64,000 nucleotides of DNA from Actinoplanes sp. M2I2 (GTDB taxonomy: Bacteria > Actinomycetota > Actinomycetes > Mycobacteriales > Micromonosporaceae), in contig NZ_JALPVJ010000025.1 of assembly GCF_023544445.1 (NCBI RefSeq), forward strand, positions 88,141 to 152,140, written 5' to 3'. Made by a program: the position numbers and the translations under genes. How positions within the stretch are numbered: position 1 is the stretch's first letter; every line of letters begins with the position of its first letter. Shown here one piece after another: positions 34,256 to 42,548 of the stretch. The notes under the pieces were generated by a model. The model saw only the letters and a list, made by a program, of their open reading frames with translations, did not search any database and was not told the DNA's origin.

Positions 34256-34975
34256 TCAGGCCACGACGACGTCGTCGAGGACGATCGAGACGATGACGGG
34301 TTCCCGTTGCGGCTCGCCGCCGGCGCCCCGGCCGTACACGGTGCGGGTGCGCGGCACGACGATGCCGGAGACCTCCCGGTGGTCGTGGACGTAGTGGATG
34401 CCGGGCACGCCGCCGAGCACGTCGACGGTGTAGTCCCGCCGCCGGATGAGGCCGTCCGGGTCGACGTAGAGAACCTGATCGGCGCTGTGCGTGGCGATCG
34501 CCGGCGGATAGGTGACCGCCAGGCGGCGCCACGTCGCACCGCCTTCGCGCCACGGGCCGATCTCCTCGGTGCGAACCCCGGGCAGAGTCAACGAGTACGG
34601 CTCGGTCAGGTAGGTCCACATCGCATAGCCGGCGAAGTACGCCAGTTGCGGGTGGGTCCACGGGGTCTGCAGGGTGTGCCCGGCGAACGACGCCCGCGGG
34701 TCGGCCAGCTTGTCGATCACCTCACCGTCGGCGGCCGTGACCTCGACCAGATCGGGGGTGAACGTGGCCCGCCGGCCGGGCGCGGTGAACGGATGGAAGA
34801 CCGTGCGTTCCCGCTGCACCGACACGACCACGTCACCGTCGTCGAGGATGCCGCTCACCTGCTTGAGCGGCCAGGTCACGCCGCCGAAGCGTTTACGTGC
34901 CGCGATCGAGGTGACCGCACGCCAGCGGTCGAGGCCGCCGTAGGTGTCGAGCACCGAGGTCAGGAGGTCGGACAT
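34256..34975 (-). CDS. Protein of unknown function (239 aa)
   Basis: Soluble 239-residue protein without signal peptide, predicted mainly beta (many alternating hydrophobic strands, with VVVSVQRERTVFHPFTAPGRRATFTP and RRRDYTVDVLGGVPGIHYVHDH). It looks like a lipocalin or lipoprotein-sorting-type beta fold seen in ligand-binding or isomerase-like proteins, but no family was recognised with confidence. Cotranscribed with dehydrogenases, so a role in the same conversion is inferred. Confidence 0.75.
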   Translation of the reverse strand: MSDLLTSVLDTYGGLDRWRAVTSIAARKRFGGVTWPLKQVSGILDDGDVVVSVQRERTVFHPFTAPGRRATFTPDLVEVTAADGEVIDKLADPRASFAGHTLQTPWTHPQLAYFAGYAMWTYLTEPYSLTLPGVRTEEIGPWREGGATWRRLAVTYPPAIATHSADQVLYVDPDGLIRRRDYTVDVLGGVPGIHYVHDHREVSGIVVPRTRTVYGRGAGGEPQREPVIVSIVLDDVVVA

Positions 34976-35009
34976 GGTTTCTGCCTTTCAGGACGGATGG
35001 AAGAAGCTG

Positions 35010-36011
35010 TCAGAACGCGACGGCGACCTTGCCGAGGTGCACGCCGGAGGAGAAATAGCGGACCGCTTCGGCCAGGTCGTCGAGCGCGAACGTGCGGTCG
35101 AGGACCGGACGCAGCCCCGTGCCGTCGAGGGCGCGGATCATCTGCCGTTGCTGGGCCCGGCTGCCGACGACGAGACCGTGCAGCCGCAGCTGTTTCATGG
35201 TGAGCGCACCGGTCGGCACCGGACCGTCGACCCCGGTCAGGACACCGATCACCGAGATCAGGCCGCCCACCCGGGCGGCGCCGATCGACTGCGGCAGCGT
35301 GGCCGGGCCGCCCACGTCCACCACCACGTCGACGCCACCGCCGGTCAGGTCGAAGACGTGCCGCCCCCAGTCGGGCACCGTGCGGTAGTTGACGGTGTGG
35401 TCGGCGCCGAGCTCCCGGGCGCGTTCCAGCTTGGCGTCCGACGAGGAGGTGACGATCGCCGTGGCCCCGAGTAGCTTGGCGAACTGCAGCGCGAAGACCG
35501 CGACCCCGCCGGTGCCCAGGATGAGTACCTGGTCACCGGGCTTGACGGCGGCGTCGGTGACCAACGCGCGCCAGGCGGTCAGCCCGGCCACGGTCAGCGT
35601 GGCCGCTTCGGTGTGGCTGTAGCCCCGCGGAGCCGGCACGAACTGGGTGGCGGGCGCCACGATGATCTCCCGAGCGTGCCCGGCGATCCCGAGCCCGGCG
35701 GTGCGGCCGAAGGTGTCGTCGGTCGGCCCGCCGTCGTTCCAGAACGGGAAGAAGCCGGCGACGACCCGGTCGCCGGCCGCCAGGTCGTCCACCCCGGGCC
35801 CGACCTCCTCCACGACACCGGCGCCGTCGGCGAGCGGGATGTGCCCGGACGAGGTGCTGGCGGATCGGATGGTCAGGCTGTCGTGGTAATTGATGGTGCT
35901 GCCGTGCAGGCGGACCCGTACCTCACCGAAGGCCGGCCGGCCCGGATCGGGCAGCTCCACCACCTCCAGCGGGTCGTCGGCGCCGGGGCGCCGCACCACC
36001 ACGGCCTTCAT
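35010..36011 (-). CDS. Zinc-type alcohol dehydrogenase-like oxidoreductase
   Basis: 333-residue medium-chain dehydrogenase: GroES-like domain, then the nucleotide-binding fold with LILGTGGVAVFALQFAKLLGA. The lobe with GAGVVEEVGPGVDDLAAGDRVV is typical. Catalytic zinc ligands are not all visible (TINYHDSLTIR at the place of the usual CG.D), so it is more like the quinone-oxidoreductase-type group that works without zinc. Its start overlaps the end of the next upstream gene (36008-36011), indicating coupled translation. Confidence 0.9.
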   Translation of the reverse strand: MKAVVVRRPGADDPLEVVELPDPGRPAFGEVRVRLHGSTINYHDSLTIRSASTSSGHIPLADGAGVVEEVGPGVDDLAAGDRVVAGFFPFWNDGGPTDDTFGRTAGLGIAGHAREIIVAPATQFVPAPRGYSHTEAATLTVAGLTAWRALVTDAAVKPGDQVLILGTGGVAVFALQFAKLLGATAIVTSSSDAKLERARELGADHTVNYRTVPDWGRHVFDLTGGGVDVVVDVGGPATLPQSIGAARVGGLISVIGVLTGVDGPVPTGALTMKQLRLHGLVVGSRAQQRQMIRALDGTGLRPVLDRTFALDDLAEAVRYFSSGVHLGKVAVAF

Positions 36012-37003
36012 CGGGTCACCGCCGGGCCGGTCACGAACACGATCTTCCCGTCGCGACCGGTGGATCGCGCGTGGGCGATCGCTTCCGCGTGCTCGTCGAG
36101 CCGATAGGTGGCCTCGATCGGGGTGGACAGGGCGCCGTCGGCGATCAGGTCGATCACGTACCCGTAGAGCTCTTCGATCTCCGCGCGCGGAGCCGAGTCG
36201 AGCCAGTTGTTCAGCCAGAACCCGTGCAGGTGAAGGTTCTTGAAGGTGAGGTGCATCGGCGGCACCGCGATCGGCTGACCGCTGAGCGCCGCGAAGCTGA
36301 CGATGTGCGCCTCGCGGGCCAGGAACGGCGTCAGCCCGGCGACCACCGGACCGCCCACGCCGTCGAGCACCAGCGACACCTCAGCGTCGCCCAGCACCTC
36401 GGCGACCTGGGCGCCGAACGTGTCGTCGCTGACGACCACCTCGTCGGCGCCCGCGTCGAGCAGGGCGTCGGCGACCTCGGGCCGGCGGACGATGTTCAGC
36501 GTTCGCAGGCCGGCCCGGCGGGCCAGAGCGATCACGAACGCCCCGAGACCGGAGTTGGCCGCGGTCTGGGCCACCCAGGAGCCGGGCTCCGGGGCGCCGT
36601 ACCGCAGCAGCAGCACGGCGGTGGCGGCGTTGATCCCGACCGTCGCCAGCTGGACCGGGTCGACGTCGCGGCCGACCCGCACCACGAACCGCTCGGCGAC
36701 GACGATCTCCTGCTGCCAGGTGCCGGGCTGTCCCGACGGCAGGACCAGGACCCGGTCGCCCTCCTTGACCGAGGTGACGCCGGCGCCGACCTCGACCACC
36801 CGGCCGACGCCCTCCGAGCCGGCCGGTGAGGGCAGCGGCGGCCGGAACGGGTACCGGCCGTCGATCAGCATGAAGTCCGAGGGGTTCAAGGGCGCCGCCT
36901 CGATCGCCACTTTCACGTCGCCCGAGCCGGCCCGGGCCGGGTCGGCTTCGACGAGCCGGACCGTGTCCGCCTTGCCGTACTCGCTGAACTGGATGGATTG
37001 CAT
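36008..37003 (-). CDS. Enoyl/quinone reductase of the MDR superfamily (MECR-like)
   Basis: 331 residues, medium-chain reductase without zinc ligands. PLNPSDFMLIDGRYPFRPPLPSPAGSEGVG and GINAATAVLLLRYGAPEPGSWVAQTAANSGLGAFVIALARR are closest in style to trans-2-enoyl-CoA reductase (MECR/Etr1) and related quinone reductases using NADPH. Second gene of the operon, 19 bases after the SDR gene. Confidence 0.9.
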   Translation of the reverse strand: MQSIQFSEYGKADTVRLVEADPARAGSGDVKVAIEAAPLNPSDFMLIDGRYPFRPPLPSPAGSEGVGRVVEVGAGVTSVKEGDRVLVLPSGQPGTWQQEIVVAERFVVRVGRDVDPVQLATVGINAATAVLLLRYGAPEPGSWVAQTAANSGLGAFVIALARRAGLRTLNIVRRPEVADALLDAGADEVVVSDDTFGAQVAEVLGDAEVSLVLDGVGGPVVAGLTPFLAREAHIVSFAALSGQPIAVPPMHLTFKNLHLHGFWLNNWLDSAPRAEIEELYGYVIDLIADGALSTPIEATYRLDEHAEAIAHARSTGRDGKIVFVTGPAVTR

Positions 37004-37022
37004 GTCGGTGCCTTTCTGGGTT

Positions 37023-37796
37023 TCAGGCTGCTCGGGCCTGGCCGGTGGAGGCGCTGGTACCGCCGTCGACCGGCAGGATCACGCCGTTGACGTAGCGGGC
37101 GGCGTCGGAGGCCAGGAAGAGCACGACCGGGGAGATGTCGTCGGTCTCGGCGATGCGTCCGAGCGGCACGCGGGCCTCGAACTGCCGGCGCAGCGCCTCG
37201 TCGCCGGTGACACCCGCGACCGGTTCGGTGTTGGTGATCGACGGGGCCACGGCATTGACCCGTACGCCCTTGGCGCCCCAGTCGAGGGCGAGCGCCTGGA
37301 CGAACAACGACACCGCGCCCTTGGAGGCGTTGTAGATCGCGGATCCCCAGTCGCCGCGCAGACCCGAGACGCTGGAGGTGGCCACGAAGCTCCCACCCGT
37401 CCGGGCCAGTTCGGGCAGCGCGGCCTGGGCCAGGTGGAAGAAGCCGTCGATGTTGGTGCGGCGCAGCTGCTCCCAGTCGGCCGGCGTGATGGCGGTGATG
37501 TCGCCCGGGATGTAGCTGGCGGCGTTGCTGACGACCACATCGAGGCGTCCGTGCCGGCCGATGATCGCGGCGACAACCTCGCGCACCGCGTCCCCGTCGC
37601 CGATGTCCACAGTGGTCGCTGTTGCTCGCGGGCCGAGCTCGGTGAGCGCCGCGTCGAGCCGGGACCTGGTCCGTCCGGCGATGATGACGTCGGCTCCGGC
37701 CCGGACGAAGTCCTTGGCGATCTGGAGCCCGATTCCGCTCCCGCCACCGGTGACCAGGACGACCTTGCCGGTGAAGTCGAAGGTTGCGTTGGACAT
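37023..37796 (-). CDS. SDR-family oxidoreductase, first gene of the operon
   Basis: 257 residues, classical SDR: TGGGSGIG 16-23, SNAA 90-93, Ser141/142, Tyr155, Lys159. The C-terminal YVNGVILPVDGGTSAS is the usual substrate-side end. The AGAGGTCAGTC ribosome-binding site precedes ATG 37794-37796. It leads a five-gene unit (SDR, enoyl reductase, alcohol-type dehydrogenase, unknown, DUF3237) that looks like a pathway of redox steps on one small molecule, not identified. Confidence 0.92.
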   Translation of the reverse strand: MSNATFDFTGKVVLVTGGGSGIGLQIAKDFVRAGADVIIAGRTRSRLDAALTELGPRATATTVDIGDGDAVREVVAAIIGRHGRLDVVVSNAASYIPGDITAITPADWEQLRRTNIDGFFHLAQAALPELARTGGSFVATSSVSGLRGDWGSAIYNASKGAVSLFVQALALDWGAKGVRVNAVAPSITNTEPVAGVTGDEALRRQFEARVPLGRIAETDDISPVVLFLASDAARYVNGVILPVDGGTSASTGQARAA

Positions 37797-37829
37797 GACT
37801 GACCTCTGTTCGTGGGCATGACGATGAAA

Positions 37830-37844
37830 CGGTCCGGCGGACCG
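37830..37844. promoter_or_regulatory. Short inverted repeat upstream of the SDR operon
   Basis: CGGTCC and GGACCG are separated by 3 bases, 35 bases upstream of the first start codon of the operon. Possible operator; too short to be sure. Confidence 0.3.
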
Positions 37845-37846
37845 CA

Positions 37847-37876
37847 CAAAAAGGGAGAGCCGCCCGCAGGCGGCGG
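37847..37876 (-). terminator. Intrinsic terminator of the decarboxylase gene
   Basis: On the minus strand a GCCGCC / GGCGGC stem with a 4-base loop (37859-37874) is followed by CTCTCCCTTTTTG. It lies right after the stop of the decarboxylase, so that gene is transcribed apart from the SDR operon downstream. Confidence 0.65.
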
Positions 37877-37878
37877 TT

Positions 37879-39249
37879 TCAGCGCCCGAGGGGTTCCCGG
37901 CGCAGCTCGCGCAGCAGCTCGAGCAGGTCGCGGATGTCCTCGGGACGGGTCCGCCACGAGGACACCGAGATCCGGAGCACCGGCCGGCCCCGCCACCGGC
38001 TCGAGCCGAACCACGTGCGTCCCGAGGCCTGGGCTTCGTCGACGACGCGCAGGGTCTCGTCGTCGGACCCGGCGGACGCGATGATCTGGTTGAGGACGAC
38101 CCGGTTGAGCACCGTGTAGCCGGCCACCCGCAGTCCCGCGGCGAGATCCGCGCTCATCGCCACGGTTCGCTCGACCAGGTCGGCCACCCCGTCGCGGCCC
38201 AGCGACCGCAACGCGGCCCACACCGGCACACCGCGGGCCCGCCGGGAGAACTCCAGCGTCAGGTTTCGCTGGCTGTCGGCGGCGGTGGTGGAGTACTCCG
38301 CGTCGGCGTTCATGGTCTCGGCCAGCGCCTGCGGGTCGCGGACGACGACCATCGCGGCGTCGTAGGGCGTGTTGAGCCACTTGTGGCCGTCGACCGTCCA
38401 ACTGTCGGCGCCGTCGACGCCACCGGTCAGCGCGCGGTGAGCGGAGGCGCGCGCCCAGAGGCCGAAGGCACCGTCCACATGGGTCCAGGCGCCGGCCGCC
38501 CGGGCCCGGGGCACGAGCTGCTCGAACGGGTCGAACTCACCCGTGTTCACCTCGCCGGCCTGCAGGATCAGGATGGTGCCGGCGTCCAGCGGCGGCAGGC
38601 GGGCCGGATCGACCCGGCCGTGCGCGTCGGTGGGCGCGACGATCAGGTTGTCCAGGCCGAAACCCAGCACCCGCAGGGCCTTGAGAACAGCCACGTGGGC
38701 CAGATCCGAAACCACCACCCGGATCTCCGGGGCGCCGCCGAGCCCCCGGCGGTCGACGTCCCACCCCTGGCGGGCCAGCAGGCTCCGGCGGGCCGTGGCC
38801 ACGGCGATCAGCGTGCCCGCGGTCGCGCTGGTGGTGAAACCGACGGCGCTGTCCCGGGGCAGATCGAGGATGTCGAGCAGCCACCGGCCGGCCACCCGCT
38901 CGACCGCCGCGGCCACCGGTGAGGTGACGTGCCCGAGGGCCCCGTTGTCCCACGCCAGCACCAGCCGGTCGGCCGCCGCCGCGGCGGGCAGGGTGGCCCC
39001 GGTCACGAAGCCGAAGTACCGACCTCCGTTGGTCTCGACCGCGGCCGGGCTGCCGTACTCGTCGAGCAACCGCAGGGTGGCGGCCGCGCCCCGGCCGTAC
39101 GCGGGCAGTGGCTCGTCGAAGTGGGCGAGGCCGCGCAGCGCGTCGGCCGTCGGGAAGACCGGCCGGGCGCCGATGCCCGCGGTCCAGCGGCGGGCCCGCT
39201 CGTCGGCGTCGGCGAGGACGTCGAGCTCGGGGGTCGGGTCCTGCAGCAT
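37879..39249 (-). CDS. PLP-dependent amino-acid decarboxylase (group II)
   Basis: 456 residues of the group-II pyridoxal-phosphate decarboxylase family (aromatic-L-amino-acid, glutamate or tyrosine/diaminobutyrate decarboxylase-like). PLP is held by the Lys of SWTVDGHKWLN, and HVDGAFGLWAR carries the Asp that pairs with the pyridine nitrogen. TTSATAGTLIAVATARR and RYFGFVTGATLP are conserved. The substrate amino acid cannot be told from sequence. GGAGAGG before ATG 39247-39249. A palindrome at 39281-39309 lies in the promoter region. Confidence 0.92.
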   Translation of the reverse strand: MLQDPTPELDVLADADERARRWTAGIGARPVFPTADALRGLAHFDEPLPAYGRGAAATLRLLDEYGSPAAVETNGGRYFGFVTGATLPAAAAADRLVLAWDNGALGHVTSPVAAAVERVAGRWLLDILDLPRDSAVGFTTSATAGTLIAVATARRSLLARQGWDVDRRGLGGAPEIRVVVSDLAHVAVLKALRVLGFGLDNLIVAPTDAHGRVDPARLPPLDAGTILILQAGEVNTGEFDPFEQLVPRARAAGAWTHVDGAFGLWARASAHRALTGGVDGADSWTVDGHKWLNTPYDAAMVVVRDPQALAETMNADAEYSTTAADSQRNLTLEFSRRARGVPVWAALRSLGRDGVADLVERTVAMSADLAAGLRVAGYTVLNRVVLNQIIASAGSDDETLRVVDEAQASGRTWFGSSRWRGRPVLRISVSSWRTRPEDIRDLLELLRELRREPLGR

Positions 39250-39280
39250 GAGGGTCCTCTCCGGGGCACTGACTCGAGGT

Positions 39281-39309
39281 GACGTAGCCAAACTAACTTA
39301 GCCTACGTC
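39281..39309. promoter_or_regulatory. Palindromic operator candidate upstream of the decarboxylase
   Basis: GACGTAG (39281-39287) and CTACGTC (39303-39309) form a perfect 7-bp inverted repeat 15 bases apart; the pairing continues imperfectly inward (GCCAA / TTAGC). It is 32 bases upstream of the decarboxylase start. The AT-rich core (AACTAACTTA) recalls part of an iron box but does not fit the full consensus. Confidence 0.45.
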
Positions 39310-39526
39310 GCTTGGTCCAGCCGCCGGCGATGTGAGCCAGGAGATATCCGCTGGCCGGAGGGCTTGAACTCGGCCACCCGGAGAACTGCGGCGGTAACCC
39401 GGACCGCCGCCGGACCGCGCCGACGCACGACGTCGGGAACGGGTCGGGCGCGCGCCCGGGCTACGTTTCGTGGGTCGGCTGAGCGCCGGCGCCCACCTGA
39501 CCGACCGGAAAGGCCGCGCGATTCCT

Positions 39527-40981
39527 GTGCCGCAAGCTCACGACCACACCACCGGCTTCACGTCCCTGCGTTCGGAGGTGCGGGAGCCGTCGCTGCGTGT
39601 CGAGGGGCACCTGCCGGCCTGGCTGTCGGGGTCGCTGGTGCGCAACGGGCCCGCCCTCTACGAGGTGGGCAGCACGACGATGCGGCACTGGTTCGACGGC
39701 CTGGCCATGCTGCACCTCTTCACGATCGGCGAAGGGCAGGTGTCGTACCGGAATCGGGCTCTGCACAGCCGGGCCTACGCGAGCGCCGTCGACGCCGGCG
39801 CCATCCGGTACCGCGAGTTCGCCACCGACCCGTGCCGGTCCATCTTCCGGCGGACGACGACGATGTTCGACCTCAGGATCACCGACAACGCCTCGGTCAA
39901 CGTCGTCCGGCTGGGTGAGCGCTTCCTGGCCCTGACCGACACCCCGATGTCCGTGGAGTTCGACCCGGCCACGCTCGAGACGCTGCGGGTCGCCCTGCCC
40001 GACCGGCCACCGGCGCACCTGGCCACCGCGCATCCGCACCACGACACCGCGGACAGCGTGCTCAACCACGGCGTCTCCATCGGCGCCCGGTCCCGGCATC
40101 GCCTCTTCCGGCAGTTCGCCGACGCCCGCCGGCCCGAGATCGTCGCCGAGGTCCTGGACCAGGAGCCGCGCTACGCCCACAGCTTCAGCATCACGGACAA
40201 CTACGTGGTGCTCTTCCTCGGTCCGCTGGGGGTCCGCGCCGTCGACCTGGCGGCCGGGGTCGTGCACGGGCGGCCGCTGGTCGAGTCGTTCCGGTGGCGC
40301 CCCGAGCGGGGGTCGGAATTCCTGGTCTTCTCCCGTACGGGCGGCGGGCTGGTCAAGCGGCTCAGCGCGCCCGCCGCGTTCTGCTTCCACCACGTCAACG
40401 CGTACGAGCGGGGCAGTGACATCGTCGTGGATCTGTGCGCCTACCCGGACGCCGGCATCATCGACGCGTTTTTCCTGGACCGGCTGCGCGCCGGCGATCC
40501 GCTGCCGGGGGCGACGCTGAACCGGTACGTGCTGGACATGCGGCCGGACGGGGCCACCACCACCACGGGCCAGCCCCTGTTCGGCGACAGCTTCGAGCTG
40601 CCCCGCATCAACTACGACCGCAACAACGGCAAGCCCTACCGATACGCGTACGGGGTCGGCAATGTCGGGGTGGCCGGGCGGCCCTCCGGCATCTACGACG
40701 CGCTGGTCAAGGCCGACGTGGAGGCCCGCCAGGCCCGTACGTGGCACGAACCCGGCCTGTTCCCCGGTGAGCCCGTCTTCGTCCCGTCCCCGCAGGCCAC
40801 CGCCGAGGACGACGGCGTGCTGCTCAGCCTGGCCCTGGATACCGGGAACCAGACGTCGCACCTGCTCGTGCTGGACGCCGCGACGCTGACCCTGCTGGCC
40901 CGGGCGACCGCACCCCACCGCATTCCGTTCGACACCCACGGCCAGTACTACGCGGGCCTGTCCGGCGATCCGCGGAGCTGA
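39527..40981 (+). CDS. Carotenoid cleavage oxygenase
   Basis: About 484-residue iron(II) dioxygenase of the RPE65/carotenoid cleavage family (seven-bladed propeller). LSGSLVRNGPALYEVG and HWFDGLAMLHLF near the N-terminus are the family signature. The four iron-binding histidines are represented by His of HPHHD, YAHSFSITDNYVV, FCFHHVNAYE and FDTHGQYYAG at the end. Cleaves carotenoids to apocarotenoids. GTG 39527 is the chosen start; the frame is open to GTG 39470. Lies upstream of the lycopene cyclase genes in the same direction. Confidence 0.93.
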   Translation: MPQAHDHTTGFTSLRSEVREPSLRVEGHLPAWLSGSLVRNGPALYEVGSTTMRHWFDGLAMLHLFTIGEGQVSYRNRALHSRAYASAVDAGAIRYREFATDPCRSIFRRTTTMFDLRITDNASVNVVRLGERFLALTDTPMSVEFDPATLETLRVALPDRPPAHLATAHPHHDTADSVLNHGVSIGARSRHRLFRQFADARRPEIVAEVLDQEPRYAHSFSITDNYVVLFLGPLGVRAVDLAAGVVHGRPLVESFRWRPERGSEFLVFSRTGGGLVKRLSAPAAFCFHHVNAYERGSDIVVDLCAYPDAGIIDAFFLDRLRAGDPLPGATLNRYVLDMRPDGATTTTGQPLFGDSFELPRINYDRNNGKPYRYAYGVGNVGVAGRPSGIYDALVKADVEARQARTWHEPGLFPGEPVFVPSPQATAEDDGVLLSLALDTGNQTSHLLVLDAATLTLLARATAPHRIPFDTHGQYYAGLSGDPRS

Positions 40982-41085
40982 GGCTGTCCCGTGTCCGACG
41001 TGGACACCGACCCATGACCGGCGGCACACCAATCTGGCGTCCATGTTCAATCCGTCCCGGAAAGGCTCTGCCTAGGCTCGGTCCC

Positions 41086-41148
41086 ATGCTGAAATCGGCG
41101 CATACTCCATGGCGGTCCCGCGCTCGTGGGTGCGGCGCGGCCGGGTGA
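41086..41148 (+). CDS. Possible 20-codon leader ORF of the lycopene cyclase operon
   Basis: ATG 41086 is seven bases after a -10-like TAGGCT (41073-41078) and opens a 20-codon frame (starting MLKSAHTPW) whose TGA overlaps the GTG start of the next gene (GTGA at 41145). A leaderless leader ORF that feeds ribosomes to the poorly preceded cyclase start is possible. Weak evidence. Confidence 0.25.
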   Translation: MLKSAHTPWRSRARGCGAAG

Positions 41149-41498
41149 GCGACCACTGGCGATACCTGCTGGTCATGGCCGCCTGCGTGGCGATCACACT
41201 GCCCTTGGAGCTGATCGGCGCCCGCGTCTACCGGCGGCCACGACGGTGGCTCCGGGCGGTGCTGCCGGTGCTGCTCGTGTTTCTCGTCTGGGACGTCATC
41301 GCGACCGCGGCCGGGGTGTGGAGTTTCAACCCGGCCTACCTGACCGGGCTCACGCTGCCGGGTCGCGTCCCGGTGGAGGAACTGTTGTTCTTCGTGGTGG
41401 TGCCGACCTGCGGGCTGCTCACGTACGAGACCGTGACGCTGATGCTGGCGGGGATCGAACGCTTTCGGCTGGCCCGCCGCGAACGGGTGCGGGGATGA
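41145..41498 (+). CDS. Lycopene cyclase subunit, first domain (CrtYc-like)
   Basis: About 117 residues, three membrane helices, of the heterodimeric lycopene cyclase type used by actinobacteria (CrtYc/CrtYd). LLVMAACVAITLPLEL and the WSFNPAYLTG and LPVEELLFF-like segment (RVPVEELLFFVVVPTCGLLTYE) are the conserved blocks; the Glu pair is thought to be catalytic. GTG 41145 is chosen to give the usual short N-terminus; ATG 41109 adds 12 residues. Overlaps the next gene by four bases. Confidence 0.88.
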   Translation: MSDHWRYLLVMAACVAITLPLELIGARVYRRPRRWLRAVLPVLLVFLVWDVIATAAGVWSFNPAYLTGLTLPGRVPVEELLFFVVVPTCGLLTYETVTLMLAGIERFRLARRERVRG

Positions 41499-41803
41499 CC
41501 GGGTACACGATGCCCGCGGTGCTCGCGGCGATCGGTGTGATCGCCGCCGAGCTGGCCTGGTTGCGGACCGGGCTGTTCCGGCGGCCGGCGTACTGGATCA
41601 CCATGGTGATCGTGCTCGCGTTCCAGGTCCCGGTGGACGGCTGGCTGACCCGGCTGGACGCCCCGATCGTGCGGTACGACCCGGACCACGTGACCGGCGT
41701 GCGATTCCCGTGGGACATCCCGATCGAGGACTTCGCGTTCGGTTTCGCCCTGGTGACCGCGACGCTGCTGCTGTGGGTGCGGCGCGAGCCGCCCGGAAGG
41801 TGA
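41495..41803 (+). CDS. Lycopene cyclase subunit, second domain (CrtYd-like)
   Basis: 102 residues with three membrane helices; RYDPDHVTGVRFPWDIPIEDFAFGFALV carries the PxE(D/E)xxF motif of the second half of heterodimeric lycopene cyclases. Together with the preceding protein it should convert lycopene to beta- or gamma-carotene. Start ATG 41495 overlaps the upstream stop (ATGA); ends 4 bases before the methyltransferase start. Confidence 0.88.
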   Translation: MTGYTMPAVLAAIGVIAAELAWLRTGLFRRPAYWITMVIVLAFQVPVDGWLTRLDAPIVRYDPDHVTGVRFPWDIPIEDFAFGFALVTATLLLWVRREPPGR

Positions 41804-41807
41804 CCTG

Positions 41808-42548
41808 ATGAGCAACGGACTGCCCCGCGCCGACGTGCCGGCGGCCTTCGACCTCGGCGCCCGGGCGTACGACCGGCTGGTCGGGGCGAACCCGGGATAT
41901 CACGAGCACCTGCGGCTGTCGGCGTCCCGGCTGCGGCTGCCCGCCGACGGCGCCGGGTTGCGGATCCTCGACGCCGGCTGCGGCACCGGAGCCTCCACCG
42001 CAGCCCTGCTCAAGGTGGCCCCGCGGGCCGAGATCGTGGCCTTCGACGCGTCGGGCGAGATGCTGGCCCAGGCCCGGGCGAAGGGCTTTCCCCCGTCGGT
42101 GCGGTTCGTGCACAGCTCCCTCGAGGAACTGGGGACGGCCGAGCTCGAGGGCCCGTTCGACGCCGTCCTGGCCGCCTATCTGATCCGCAACCTGGCCGAT
42201 CCCGACGCCGGACTGGTCGTGCTGCGCGACCTGCTGCGGCCCGGGGGCCGGCTGGCTGTGCACGAATACTCGGTGGCCGACTCGCGGCGGGCCCGGCTGG
42301 TGTGGGACGCGGTCTGCTGGAGCATCATCATCCCGGCCGGGCGGATCGCCACCGGGGACGCCGCGCTCTACCGGCATCTGTGGCAGAGCGTCCGGCACTT
42401 CGACGGGGCCCGCGCCTTCCGGCAGCGGCTGGTCGCCGCCGGTTTCGAGCAGGTCGAAGCCGGAGCGGTGCCGGGGTGGCAGCGCGGGGTCGCGCACACG
42501 TTCACCGGCGTCCGGCCGGACCCGGCCCACCTCCGGGAGGCCCCGTGA
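41808..42548 (+). CDS. SAM-dependent methyltransferase (class I)
   Basis: 246 residues, Rossmann-type methyltransferase with motif I ILDAGCGTGAS (about residue 53-63), motif II region AFDASGEMLAQA and LRPGGRLAVHEYS at post-III. It resembles the ubiquinone/menaquinone C-methyltransferase group; in actinobacterial carotenoid clusters a protein of this type is called CrtT. Modifies a carotenoid-derived compound, by context. Overlaps the Rieske gene start by four bases. Confidence 0.88.
   Translation: MSNGLPRADVPAAFDLGARAYDRLVGANPGYHEHLRLSASRLRLPADGAGLRILDAGCGTGASTAALLKVAPRAEIVAFDASGEMLAQARAKGFPPSVRFVHSSLEELGTAELEGPFDAVLAAYLIRNLADPDAGLVVLRDLLRPGGRLAVHEYSVADSRRARLVWDAVCWSIIIPAGRIATGDAALYRHLWQSVRHFDGARAFRQRLVAAGFEQVEAGAVPGWQRGVAHTFTGVRPDPAHLREAP

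Noticed and set aside
39281..39309. Iron box (DmdR/IdeR site)
   Set aside because: Only part of the core resembles it; the full 19-base consensus is not met, so it is kept only as an undefined palindrome.
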